Below, piece by piece: positions 1 through 8,052 of a DNA stretch of 55,262 nucleotides. Location of the stretch: NCBI GenBank assembly GCA_910579585.1, contig CAJTVA010000006.1:1-55262 (forward strand), given 5' to 3'. This stretch comes from an uncultured Christensenella sp. (lineage in GTDB: Bacteria; Bacillota; Clostridia; Christensenellales; Borkfalkiaceae). Made by a program: the position numbers and the translations under genes. Position 1 is the first letter of the stretch, and every line of letters starts with the position of its first letter. The notes under the pieces were generated by a model that was given only the letters and a program-made list of their open reading frames with translations, was not told the origin of the DNA and searched no databases.

Positions 1-35
1 ACGCGGGCGCCGCTACTTAGTGATTTTATAAAAAG

Positions 36-2615
36 TTAGTTAGCAAATGTGTAAGTTACGTCCTGCTGGTTATAAGTGCCGTTAGTACCGTTGAGAATGA
101 TATAGTTGAAGATACTGAAGAAGTCCTTATTGTTCTTCTGGGTACCCGTCATATACTTCAGGTTGAGCTGAGAGTTATCGTTCAAAACTGTGTTCTGCTG
201 GTTGTTTACAGGCACGCCCGTGGGAACGCAGACGTACCACCAACGGTTAGCGTCGTTCCACCACTCGAAGTCGACTTCTTTATCGATGTCAACAAGCATA
301 CCTCTTACGGTACCGAGTTTGAGCGCCGCGCCCACTTTGTTTGCACCTGCTTTACCGTTTTGGGAAGTAAGCTGGTTTTCGAAAGACTGGTCTTTGATAC
401 CTACGGGAAGGGTCGAGCCTATAATTCTACGCGCATAGTCGGTGAAAGAAAGAATACCGCCTTTAATGTCGTCCTTAGAACCGATTGCCAAACCGTTTAC
501 TTCTTTTCCGAGGAACGACTGATAAAGTTTATCCGTTATGGTCGGGGTATATCTGTCGTCGTACTGCGTACCGTAGTACTTTTCTCCCTTGAAAGTGAAG
601 ACGCCGTCCGTTGCGCTTACGGGAGCTTTTTCGTTGTACCAGAAGCCGCCAGTGCCGGTTGAGTTGGAAGCCTTGGGTCCGTAAGTAGAAACAATCTGAC
701 CGTCGGAAGAGAACAGGTAGTCGACAAACTGTAACGCTGCGGTAAGCTTAGCTTCGTTGCCTGCTTCTGCAAGCGAGCCGTTGAGCGCAAGACCGGAAGT
801 CTTGACCGAACGCCAGCTTTCCGTAAATCTGAAGATTTCGTTTGCCGAGTCTATCGTGCCGTTACCGTCAACGTCCCATTTAGCTACGGGGTTGAGGATA
901 GGTGCGAAATTGAAATCTTCCGCGTAAGTGATACTCGTGCTCGCGCCTTCGTGTGCGTAGAAGTTAGTCTGCGTCTGGGTCTGCGAGTAGTCGTACATCA
1001 TAAACGCTTCGAGCTTGCCGTCGCCATCTTTCTTGACGCTACCGCCGTTGAACGAGAATGTCGAGTTTGCGGGATAGTCCGCAACAAGACCTTCCTGTTT
1101 AAGGGTGTTCATATTTTTAAGAGCTTCGTAGAACTCAGCGTCGTTACGAGCGTCCTGAAGGGTGCCGTTCTTGTCGAGGTAAGTGTATTCGTAACGCGAA
1201 TCTGCACCGCGCACGCCGTAGAGGTCTGCCGCAAGACGTACCATATCGGGAGTTCTGTCGTTCTGACCTGTACGGGGAACTATGCCGTAAACCGTATGTC
1301 CTTCGGCAACGAGGTTGGAAGAGTTCGTCTTTACGCAACGGAGAAGCGCGACGAGGTCGTCAACGTCCCAGCACGCGTCGTAACCGTTGAAGAGGTCGGA
1401 ACGGTTATCAGCGGTGTAATATCCGTCATAGCATACGTCGATATATGCGCGGAAGAGATTTGCAAGCTGAGAACCGGTTGCGTCAGCGTTCTTTGCAAGG
1501 GCAGCGTTCATAATGGAAACTATGTTGCCGCTGGTGCCGTTGTAAGCTTCGCCTGCGATTACCTGATATGCGTGACCGAGCGCGGTTGAAGTATTCTTTG
1601 CCGCCGTAAGAGCTGCGTCGTAATTCTTGGTTATTTTGGTCTTTGCCGTGCCGCCCGCATTGCTGCTTTCGACTTCGAGCTTGCCCGTTGACTGCATATA
1701 TTCGGAAACTGCTACGTTGCCGCAAGCTTCGGAGAATTTCTCGCCGCCCGTAAGGTCGGTAGCTCCGTTAAGAAGCTTATCTGCCCAGTCCTGACGGATA
1801 AGGCAATATCTTTCGATGGTGTCGTTACCGTCGAAGTAAGGAGCAACGTAAATTACCTTGCCCGAACCGTCCGTAGTGCTCATACCCGCCTGCAACAGCG
1901 AGAGGTAAACGACCGCGTTGCTTTCAAGATAGTTCTTGAAGTGGGGCATTCTGTCAAGGTAGTCGCCGAGGTTCAAAATCTTAGTACCTTTACCGACATA
2001 TTCGACTGCAGCCGAAAGGTCGGTGGTAAACAGGTCGGTCTGGGAATAATAAGTCTTACCGTCCGAATTCTGGTTACTGGTCATATATTCGAGGTTTTTA
2101 CTAGTTTGCTTACCCTGATAAACTTCATTCCAGGTTATGTTGAGGTCCTGACCCATAGCCTTCCAGGCGGGTTTAGCCGAGCCTGCCGTATACTGATTGC
2201 CGTCAGGAAGTGTTATAGTGCCAAGGTTTGTGCCTGTAGCATAGTGCGTAGAAGTCTGCGCATTGTTATGACCGACAGCCACATTAAGCGTTACGTTACC
2301 TCTGCTAGTATACGTTCCGTAATTAATGTTGTTAAGCTCGCCGTCGTTAAGGATATGGTCGGGGTCGCTCACGGTCGTATCTTTATGGTCTTTAAGATAG
2401 TTGTAATAATCTTTTGCCGTATTCCAGGCGTTTGCATTGGTGGTTTCTCTTAAGCCTAAACCCTGAGAGTTCATATAAGAGAGCAACCCTGCTATGCCCG
2501 CATCGGTGGCGTTGCCGGGGCCGTCATTCGGCCCGCAAGCCGCAAGTGAAGCAACCATTGTTCCTGCCATAACGGTCGCAACAACCGCTGTGGCGATTTT
2601 TTTGTACTTGTTCAT
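36..2615 (-). CDS. extracellular solute-binding lipoprotein of a sugar ABC importer
   Basis: A large (about 859 aa) solute-binding protein that should capture oligosaccharides, most likely pectin fragments, at the cell surface for the two permeases encoded just upstream. A lipoprotein signal is plain: lysine-rich N-terminus, hydrophobic stretch, then LAAC with the acylated Cys near residue 27. A calcium-binding EF-hand-like loop, DVDGNGTID, lies near residue 580. The second of two tandem ATGs is chosen because AAGGAG lies only 3 nt before the first. Substrate-binding proteins of this length are known partners of LplB/YtcP-type permeases. The family and role are inferred from context and composition; the exact sugar is not visible. 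The intergenic stem-loop at 2635-2647 separates it from the permease gene. Confidence 0.85.
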   Translation of the reverse strand: MNKYKKIATAVVATVMAGTMVASLAACGPNDGPGNATDAGIAGLLSYMNSQGLGLRETTNANAWNTAKDYYNYLKDHKDTTVSDPDHILNDGELNNINYGTYTSRGNVTLNVAVGHNNAQTSTHYATGTNLGTITLPDGNQYTAGSAKPAWKAMGQDLNITWNEVYQGKQTSKNLEYMTSNQNSDGKTYYSQTDLFTTDLSAAVEYVGKGTKILNLGDYLDRMPHFKNYLESNAVVYLSLLQAGMSTTDGSGKVIYVAPYFDGNDTIERYCLIRQDWADKLLNGATDLTGGEKFSEACGNVAVSEYMQSTGKLEVESSNAGGTAKTKITKNYDAALTAAKNTSTALGHAYQVIAGEAYNGTSGNIVSIMNAALAKNADATGSQLANLFRAYIDVCYDGYYTADNRSDLFNGYDACWDVDDLVALLRCVKTNSSNLVAEGHTVYGIVPRTGQNDRTPDMVRLAADLYGVRGADSRYEYTYLDKNGTLQDARNDAEFYEALKNMNTLKQEGLVADYPANSTFSFNGGSVKKDGDGKLEAFMMYDYSQTQTQTNFYAHEGASTSITYAEDFNFAPILNPVAKWDVDGNGTIDSANEIFRFTESWRSVKTSGLALNGSLAEAGNEAKLTAALQFVDYLFSSDGQIVSTYGPKASNSTGTGGFWYNEKAPVSATDGVFTFKGEKYYGTQYDDRYTPTITDKLYQSFLGKEVNGLAIGSKDDIKGGILSFTDYARRIIGSTLPVGIKDQSFENQLTSQNGKAGANKVGAALKLGTVRGMLVDIDKEVDFEWWNDANRWWYVCVPTGVPVNNQQNTVLNDNSQLNLKYMTGTQKNNKDFFSIFNYIILNGTNGTYNQQDVTYTFAN

Positions 2616-2634
2616 CATTATCTCCTTATTTTTA

Positions 2635-2647
2635 CGGGGTTTCCCCG
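2635..2647 (-). other. intercistronic stem-loop between permease and binding-protein genes
   Basis: A short perfect hairpin (CGGGG, AAA loop, CCCCG on the minus strand) sits in the 54-nt gap upstream of the binding-protein gene. In the direction of transcription it is followed by an A-rich run rather than U, so it does not look like a terminator. Such stems between importer genes often protect an mRNA end, but that role is only a guess here. Confidence 0.4.
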
Positions 2648-2672
2648 ATTTTTACTTTATTTTTTAGAATTT

Positions 2673-3596
2673 TTACTCTTTTACGCCGCCCATATTGACG
2701 CCCTTTGCAAAGTACTTCTGAATAAAAGGATATATGCAAAGTATGGGAATTACCGCGCAGACAACCATCGAATATACTACCGAAGTTGCGGAGTATTCCG
2801 TCTTGGTCCAGCTAGGCGGTTCACTTGACCCGCCGGTAAGGGTGGTCCACTCTTCTATATAATCTCTTATATAAACTTGCACGGGCCAGGAATATTTCTG
2901 GTTATTGCCTATTACCCTATAAGCCCAGAAATAGCCGTTCCAACGCGAAATTCCGAAGAACAGCGCAACCGTTGCTATGGTTGCCTTGCTCATAGGAATA
3001 TATACTTTGGAAAGTATCTGCATTTCGGTGGCGCCGTCTATTCTTGCCGCTTCTTCGATTTCCGAAGGGATACCCTCGAACGTGTTTCTTAAAAGAATGA
3101 TGTTGGTCGCGTTCATACCCATTGCGATAACTATCGTCCACTTCATATCGGTTATACCGAGTGAGCCGAATGCGGAAACGGTGCTCATATAGTTGTTATA
3201 CTGGGGGATAATACCTGCCGAGAACCACATCGTGAATACGAGGAAGAAGTTCCAGCCGTGTCTGCCGAGAAGCCTTTTCTTTGAAAGGGCGTATGCACCG
3301 AGAATTGAATATCCGAGCGCCCAAATCGTACCGAAGAAAGTTACGAAAAGAGTGTTGGAGTAGTTTATCCAGAATACGTTTTTAGTTAAAACTTCTACAA
3401 ATGCGCCACCCTGAACATCAACGGGCCACAAAATTACTGCGCCGGTATTTACAGCAACAGCCGAGCTGAACGCCGAAGATAAGGCGTACACAAGAGGATA
3501 CACGCACATCAGCGCGAATACTATAAGTAAGAAATAAGCTACAATTTTGAAGATGAGTTCGGAAACTTCCATCTTCCTTCTGTTTGTTCTTGCCAT
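2673..3596 (-). CDS. carbohydrate ABC transporter permease (LplC/YtcP-type)
   Basis: Inner-membrane subunit of a CUT1-class sugar importer, 307 aa, with about six hydrophobic segments. The cytoplasmic EAA loop that contacts the ATPase is clear near residue 182 (EEAARIDGA), and the start region (TNRRKMEVSELIFKI) is typical of this permease subfamily. It is preceded by the partner permease with a 13-bp gap and followed by the binding-protein gene, giving a permease-permease-binding protein operon. No ATPase is adjacent; the UgpC-like ATPase at 13.1-14.3 kb probably energises it. Confidence 0.92.
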   Translation of the reverse strand: MARTNRRKMEVSELIFKIVAYFLLIVFALMCVYPLVYALSSAFSSAVAVNTGAVILWPVDVQGGAFVEVLTKNVFWINYSNTLFVTFFGTIWALGYSILGAYALSKKRLLGRHGWNFFLVFTMWFSAGIIPQYNNYMSTVSAFGSLGITDMKWTIVIAMGMNATNIILLRNTFEGIPSEIEEAARIDGATEMQILSKVYIPMSKATIATVALFFGISRWNGYFWAYRVIGNNQKYSWPVQVYIRDYIEEWTTLTGGSSEPPSWTKTEYSATSVVYSMVVCAVIPILCIYPFIQKYFAKGVNMGGVKE

Positions 3597-3609
3597 TCTA
3601 CTTACCCCC

Positions 3610-4674
3610 CTAGTACAGCGAAACGTCCGAAGCCGTTCTTGCTATCTTGTTCGCGCCGATAACCAAAATCATACCTATAAGGTTATTTAGCATTTCTGCG
3701 GCGATACCCATTGACTTGTTGGTACCCAGCCAGCTGTTTGCCAAGGTTGAAACCGTATCCGCAACTTCTCTGTTGCCGCCCGAAGAGCTTTCGCCGATTA
3801 AAAGGTAAATCTTTTCATAGCCTACGGAAAGGAGGGAGCCTATCTTCATAATAAGCATTATTACGACGGTTGACAGAATACTCGGGATAACGACAAAACG
3901 CATCTGCGCCATTTTGCCTGCGCCGTCAATCTGCGCAGCTTCGTACGACGTGGGGGAAACCGCTATGACCGCCGCGAAGAATACTATTGAGTCGTAACCT
4001 GCGTGTTCCCAAAGGTCCGTAATTATGTACAGAGCTCTGTAATACTTCGTAGTGTGGACAAGTCCGTCTTTTACAAGTTCGGAATCTGCGCCGAAAGCTT
4101 CGAATACTTTCGAAAGGATACCAGCTTCCTGAACGTCCTGAACGTACGGACGGAACAAAACGAGTACGAGCGACGTTACGATAACCGTCGAAAGGAACTT
4201 AGGCAAATATACGCAGACCTGCATTATGCTTCTTGCAACGTTAGAGCGAACTTCGTTGAAGAAAAGCGCTAAAATTATGGGCATCGGGAACCCGAATAAT
4301 AGCCCGTAGAACGCCGTAGTGAACGTGTTTCTGAACGCGCGCCAGAACTGAGAGCTTAAAGGCCCCGTAAACAGGTCTTCGAAAAATCTTAAACCCGTCC
4401 AGGTGTATGACGCAACAGTATTGGTCGAGTCGCCGAAATCTGGGTTTTTAAAGCAACCCATAAGCTCGTACATAGGCAGGTACTTCCAAAGGAAATATAC
4501 CAAAACCATCGGCACAAGCAAAATGTAAAGGCGCCAGTCCTTTAAAATTGTCCACCCGGTATTCTTCCATCTGTTCCGCTCAGTTTCGTCCCTTACCTTC
4601 TGTTCATCCGACATATAATACGCGCCGGTCGCCTCGTCGAAGATAAGGAAGTCATCACATTTGAGTTTGAACAT
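3610..4674 (-). CDS. sugar ABC transporter permease (LplB-type)
   Basis: Second CUT1 permease subunit, 354 aa. The first membrane helix starts around residue 50, and the EAA motif YEAAQIDGAGK lies near residue 246. The N-terminus carries about 45 extra polar residues before the first helix. The far start is kept because GGAGGG stands 8 nt before it. Members of this family import oligosaccharides such as aldotetraouronic or galacturonic oligomers in Firmicutes. With pectate lyase and uronate genes nearby, a role in pectin oligomer uptake is inferred. Confidence 0.92.
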   Translation of the reverse strand: MFKLKCDDFLIFDEATGAYYMSDEQKVRDETERNRWKNTGWTILKDWRLYILLVPMVLVYFLWKYLPMYELMGCFKNPDFGDSTNTVASYTWTGLRFFEDLFTGPLSSQFWRAFRNTFTTAFYGLLFGFPMPIILALFFNEVRSNVARSIMQVCVYLPKFLSTVIVTSLVLVLFRPYVQDVQEAGILSKVFEAFGADSELVKDGLVHTTKYYRALYIITDLWEHAGYDSIVFFAAVIAVSPTSYEAAQIDGAGKMAQMRFVVIPSILSTVVIMLIMKIGSLLSVGYEKIYLLIGESSSGGNREVADTVSTLANSWLGTNKSMGIAAEMLNNLIGMILVIGANKIARTASDVSLY

Positions 4675-4795
4675 TGAAATTTTCCCTCCATATCACTTAA
4701 ATTTTTAAGTAAATATAAAAAAAGCTTTTTATGCTTTAATTGCCTGAAATATATTGTCTAAAACGCATAAATACGAGTTTACGGTGTTGTTTGAA

Positions 4796-4940
4796 AGGCA
4801 GAGAAACAAGCCTCGTTGTCAAAACTGCAGAGATGCGGTGCAATGCAAGGCGCGGTGATTTTTACGATGGGGCGCGTACTTACCGTACGTAACCCGAGAA
4901 AAAATTGCCGCAACGCCGCAGTGTGCCGTAGATTTGCGGT
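4796..4940. repeat. R1 palindromic element, copy A
   Basis: An imperfect palindrome that ends exactly at the stop codon of the minus-strand membrane-protein gene. Outer arms are AAACTGCA and TGCGGTTT (one G.U), then TGCGG/CCGTA, then GTGATTTTT paired with AAAAATTGC, and an apical CGTAC/GTACG. It shares the blocks CAATGCAAGGC, GATTTTTTACGA-like and AAAAATTGCCGCAAC with copy E. A piece resembling the opposite end of R1, TAAAACGCATAAATACGAG, lies at about 4759-4777. Confidence 0.8.
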
Positions 4941-5675
4941 TTACCTGCTTTCGGGGGGGTATTCGTCACGCAAATCTATCCCATCCCCCTCTTCCGCCTT
5001 GTCGCCGTGAAGCGATTTCAGCTCTTCTTCGTCAAGCTCTGTATAGCCCGCCCAGACTTCTTCTTTGGGGATACGCGCGTCTTCACGTTCGCGCGCGACG
5101 CGTTTTAAATAAATCTTCTGGTCTTCGAGCATACCGTCGAAGCGCCTTAAAATAAGGAAAGCAATCAGCGCGAAAGCCAAGTTCAGAGATTCGGTGAAAA
5201 GCGTATTGCCAAGGATATCAATGAACCTATGTCCGAAACAAGCCGCAACCGCCGACCTGCCCAAAAGCAATAGTATAAACGCGATTACGGGGTAAATGAC
5301 CGTAAGATACCATTTTTTGAAAAGTTTTTCTTTGGGAATGACTTTAAAAATGAACCAGGACGGCAGAATAAACAGGTTGCCGACGGAATAAATAACGTAT
5401 TCTTCTACCCCTACGGTCTGAAAAGAACTTAAAAACGCACAGAACAGCACGCCGTGCAATGCGGGGAATATCGCCGCGAGGAAGTTCCAGCGAACCAGAA
5501 CAATGAGCGATACGGTCAGCATCAGCGAAACCGTAAACAGCATACCGGGGAACCACTTCTTGATTGCGAATACGTTCACCGCTTCGAGCGCCGTCATTAT
5601 CACCAAAAACAGCATAATATCGACAAGCTTATACTGATTATACGATACAACGCCGCCAATGTTTAATTTTTTCAT
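4941..5675 (-). CDS. multi-pass membrane protein of unknown function
   Basis: I do not recognise this 244-aa protein. It has roughly six hydrophobic segments in the first 170 residues, then a charged cytoplasmic tail of about 70 residues rich in Glu, Arg and Asp (ends in RDEYPPESR). It lies upstream of the ABC permease genes on the same strand but is separated from them by R1 copy A, so it may not be in their operon. The ribosome binding site before the ATG is weak. Confidence 0.7.
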   Translation of the reverse strand: MKKLNIGGVVSYNQYKLVDIMLFLVIMTALEAVNVFAIKKWFPGMLFTVSLMLTVSLIVLVRWNFLAAIFPALHGVLFCAFLSSFQTVGVEEYVIYSVGNLFILPSWFIFKVIPKEKLFKKWYLTVIYPVIAFILLLLGRSAVAACFGHRFIDILGNTLFTESLNLAFALIAFLILRRFDGMLEDQKIYLKRVAREREDARIPKEEVWAGYTELDEEELKSLHGDKAEEGDGIDLRDEYPPESR

Positions 5676-5779
5676 AAATATTTACTTTAAAACAGTATAT
5701 GGCGCCAAAAAAGTTTAGAATTTCACATTTAGCTCACTAATTATAACATGGGATATTTTAAATTGCAATACCTTTTTTA

Positions 5780-5807
5780 TTGTTTCACAAAAAAATTATG
5801 ATATAAT
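5780..5807 (+). promoter_or_regulatory. sigma-A promoter of the pectinesterase gene
   Basis: TTGTTT at 5780-5785 and TATAAT at 5802-5807, separated by 16 nt, precede the AAGGAG ribosome binding site and ATG at 5827. This gives the only plus-strand gene of the pectin catabolic set its own promoter, divergent from 4941-5675. Confidence 0.65.
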
Positions 5808-5826
5808 ATTTTTAAGGAGAACTAAT

Positions 5827-6765
5827 ATGAAAGTCTTACGTCTTACCCCAAACGACGATTTAGAGAAAAACATTAACGCTTTGACAGAGCCCGCGACGGT
5901 TTACCTTGCGGCGGGCGCGTACAGACAGAAAGTCGAGATACGCGCAAACAACATTACGCTTATCGGCGAAAGCCGTGAAGCAACGGTGATTTCTTACGAC
6001 GACTATGCGAAGAAAATTCACGCCGACGGCAAGGAATACAACACTTTCCGCACATATACGGTATGTGTTTCGGGCGAGGGCGCGCGGTTTGAAAACCTGA
6101 CAATCGAAAATACCAACCTGCACCCCGAAACCGCGGGGCAGTGCGTGGCGCTTTCGGTGAACGCGAAAAGCTTCTGCGCTAAAAACGTAGGGTTGAAGTC
6201 CACGCAGGACACGCTGTTTTTATACCCCTTCCCCGACGATTTGGTAGTGAGGTACCGCGGTTTTATTCCGCATAACCAGCTTTACGCCGAGGGGCACGCT
6301 TTGCACGTCTTCGAAAAGTGCGAAATTTGCGGCACGGTGGACTTTATTTTCGGCTGTTCGGAAGCGTATTTCAAGGACTGCGAGATTATTTCCTTAAACG
6401 ACGCGCGGAAAATCGGGTTCGTCGCGGCGCCCGCGCACCCGCTTGCCGAGGAGCACGGCTTCACTTTTTTAAACTGCGATTTCAAAAGCGACGGCGCGGA
6501 AACGGCGAGTTGCTATCTTGCGCGGCCCTGGCGGGACTTCGGGAAATGCGTGTTTGTAAACTGCAAGGTCGGCGCGCATATCAAACCCGAGCTATTCAAT
6601 AAATGGAACGACACCGAGCGCGACAAGACGGCAAGATTTTTATATAATAATATGGAATGGGGTTTTACCCCCGCCCCCGTACCTTGGTCGAGGGAGCTGA
6701 CCGCGCCCGAAGTAGAAACAATTATATCGCGCTTCGGGCGGAGAATTAAAGATATTAATCGGTAA
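5827..6765 (+). CDS. pectinesterase (CE8), cytoplasmic
   Basis: Removes methyl esters from galacturonan chains. The CE8 right-handed beta-helix signature motifs are present in order: GQCVALSV, QDTLFLYP, VDFIFG (catalytic Asp) and ARPWRDFG. At 312 aa it is a single-domain enzyme. There is no signal peptide, so it probably acts inside the cell on methylated oligogalacturonides delivered by the ABC importer, not on intact pectin. AAGGAG lies 7 nt upstream of the ATG. It is transcribed opposite to its neighbours. Confidence 0.93.
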   Translation: MKVLRLTPNDDLEKNINALTEPATVYLAAGAYRQKVEIRANNITLIGESREATVISYDDYAKKIHADGKEYNTFRTYTVCVSGEGARFENLTIENTNLHPETAGQCVALSVNAKSFCAKNVGLKSTQDTLFLYPFPDDLVVRYRGFIPHNQLYAEGHALHVFEKCEICGTVDFIFGCSEAYFKDCEIISLNDARKIGFVAAPAHPLAEEHGFTFLNCDFKSDGAETASCYLARPWRDFGKCVFVNCKVGAHIKPELFNKWNDTERDKTARFLYNNMEWGFTPAPVPWSRELTAPEVETIISRFGRRIKDINR

Positions 6766-6784
6766 TTTTGTAGAATGATGTAAT

Positions 6785-6823
6785 GAAAAACAAAACGGAG
6801 CTAATTGCTCCGTTTTGTTTTTT
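6785..6823. terminator. bidirectional intrinsic terminator
   Basis: CAAAACGGAGC (6791-6801) pairs perfectly with GCTCCGTTTTG (6807-6817) around a 5-nt loop, flanked by A-tract and T-tract. It lies between the converging pectinesterase and XRE regulator genes and can serve both. Confidence 0.9.
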
Positions 6824-6833
6824 ACATTTCGTA

Positions 6834-7076
6834 TTAATCATTTACTTCATCAAATATATGATTATCAAAAAATACTTTTAGTTTTATTCCAAGAGTATCG
6901 GCAAGCTGATAAATCGTATCAATTTTAACAGTTTTAATTCTTGTTAAATCAGGGTGTACAATTTTCCATACAGTTGAACGCGGAACGCCCGCCCGTTTTG
7001 CCAATTCATATATTGTAATGTTATTTTCTTGAATTAAATTGTCTAACCTTATTCCTATTGCTTCAATTAACTTCAT
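6834..7076 (-). CDS. XRE-family helix-turn-helix regulator
   Basis: An 80-aa DNA-binding protein consisting almost only of one HTH_XRE domain: ITIYELAKRAGVPRSTVWK is the helix-turn-helix, followed by the VKIDTIYQLADTLGI helix. A longer reading exists, but the internal ATG at 7076 has GGGAGG 5 nt upstream and starts where the family starts. It probably represses itself and the divergent gene at 7244 through the GTTT...AAAC sites in between. It has no ligand domain. Confidence 0.85.
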   Translation of the reverse strand: MKLIEAIGIRLDNLIQENNITIYELAKRAGVPRSTVWKIVHPDLTRIKTVKIDTIYQLADTLGIKLKVFFDNHIFDEVND

Positions 7077-7090
7077 AATTACCTCCCAGC

Positions 7091-7206
7091 GTTTCCAACG
7101 GTAAACGTCTACTGTAAGTTTAAAGAAGCAAAATAAAATATTAGTTTCCAGCGGGAAACATTTGACCAAAAATAGTTTCTTGTTGTAAACTATTATTAGT
7201 TTAAAC
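7091..7206. promoter_or_regulatory. operator array, three to four GTTT-N8-AAAC sites
   Basis: The divergent intergenic region carries three 16-bp inverted repeats of one design: GTTTCCAACGGTAAAC (7091-7106), GTTTCCAGCGGGAAAC (7144-7159, perfect arms) and GTTTCTTGTTGTAAAC (7175-7190). A shorter GTTTAAAC follows at 7199-7206. Site centres are 53 and 31 bp apart, near whole helical turns. These are the natural candidates for binding by the adjacent XRE protein. Confidence 0.7.
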
Positions 7207-7243
7207 ATTTTAAGGTTAATTATGACAATATCAGAAGAAAATT

Positions 7244-8011
7244 ATGGAAGCACCGACGACAGAACAGGAATACACCGAGAAAGACGTAACAATAGCGTTT
7301 TTGAGTATTCACGCTAACGTTTTAATTAATTCATATATAAACGAAAACGTTATATTCGGGCGAATTAAGCCGCACGATGAAGTGCCCGTTAATGAGTATC
7401 TTGAAAAATTGGGTTTTTGTAACTTAGACAGTATTTTATACGATTTGTTTTTAAACGGTGACAACATACAAGACGGCTACGTAACGGAAAGAGATTTCAA
7501 CAGACGCTGTTTCGAACTTTTCAGAATTAAAACAGAAAGTCTTTTTACCGAAATTCCTTTTGATAATTCGTACGGAGATTGGGACGATATATATCACTAT
7601 AAATACGGTTGGTACGAGTATTTAAAAAACTTATACACGCTTTTCGATGAAATAATTAAAACGGAAGTTTCGCCCGACCTTTTTACTGCCGTTCCCGACA
7701 TTCTGGACAATGAAGAAATACGAAACTATTATTTAGCCGTTTCAAAGTTCGTGCTTGCCATAAAAACCAAAGGTCTGCGGCAAGGCAGACGGATAGACAG
7801 ATATTTTAAAAAAATGAATTTCGTATCCCCGTTTATTCAGCGGTTAATCAAAAAACACAAAGGGCGCTTTTATTTAAGAAACAGCGATACAAACAGCCTT
7901 GACTATAAACTTGCTTTGCTTTCTTGTTTGCGGTTTTATAATGAAGACAATGCTAAATTGTTTGAGTTAAAAATGTTACGGTGGGAAGAACCACGTTATA
8001 AAGCGCAATAA
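7244..8011 (+). CDS. hypothetical protein, divergent partner of the XRE regulator
   Basis: A 255-aa soluble, acidic and aromatic-rich protein that I cannot assign. It has no signal peptide or membrane helix. Its own ribosome binding site is weak. A better one (TAAGG) serves an ATG at 7222 in a different frame whose 31-codon reading overlaps this start. Either translation is coupled or the true N-terminus (MTISEEN...) was shifted by a one-base change. The XRE gene and operator sites upstream suggest a regulated pair, but no known toxin or phage function is visible. Confidence 0.65.
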   Translation: MEAPTTEQEYTEKDVTIAFLSIHANVLINSYINENVIFGRIKPHDEVPVNEYLEKLGFCNLDSILYDLFLNGDNIQDGYVTERDFNRRCFELFRIKTESLFTEIPFDNSYGDWDDIYHYKYGWYEYLKNLYTLFDEIIKTEVSPDLFTAVPDILDNEEIRNYYLAVSKFVLAIKTKGLRQGRRIDRYFKKMNFVSPFIQRLIKKHKGRFYLRNSDTNSLDYKLALLSCLRFYNEDNAKLFELKMLRWEEPRYKAQ

Positions 8012-8012
8012 A

Positions 8013-8045
8013 AAAGCGGGAACGCGTTCGCGTTCCCGCTTTATT
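8013..8045. terminator. bidirectional intrinsic terminator
   Basis: AAGCGGGAACG and CGTTCCCGCTT form an 11-bp stem at 8014-8041 with a 6-nt loop, followed by TTATTT and preceded by AAAAA. It lies between the converging genes at 7244-8011 and uxaC. Confidence 0.9.
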
Positions 8046-8052
8046 TATTCAA

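Noticed and set aside
951..1589. 212-codon plus-strand reading frame
   Set aside because: It lies opposite the solute-binding protein gene, has no ribosome binding site and low-complexity composition typical of an antisense shadow.
4796..4940. R1 elements as tRNA or rRNA fragments
   Set aside because: No cloverleaf, no CCA end, and the helix layout and length do not match.
7091..7206. GTTT...AAAC repeats as a degenerate CRISPR array
   Set aside because: Units are 16 bp palindromes with unequal spacing and no spacers; they fit operators of the adjacent XRE regulator.
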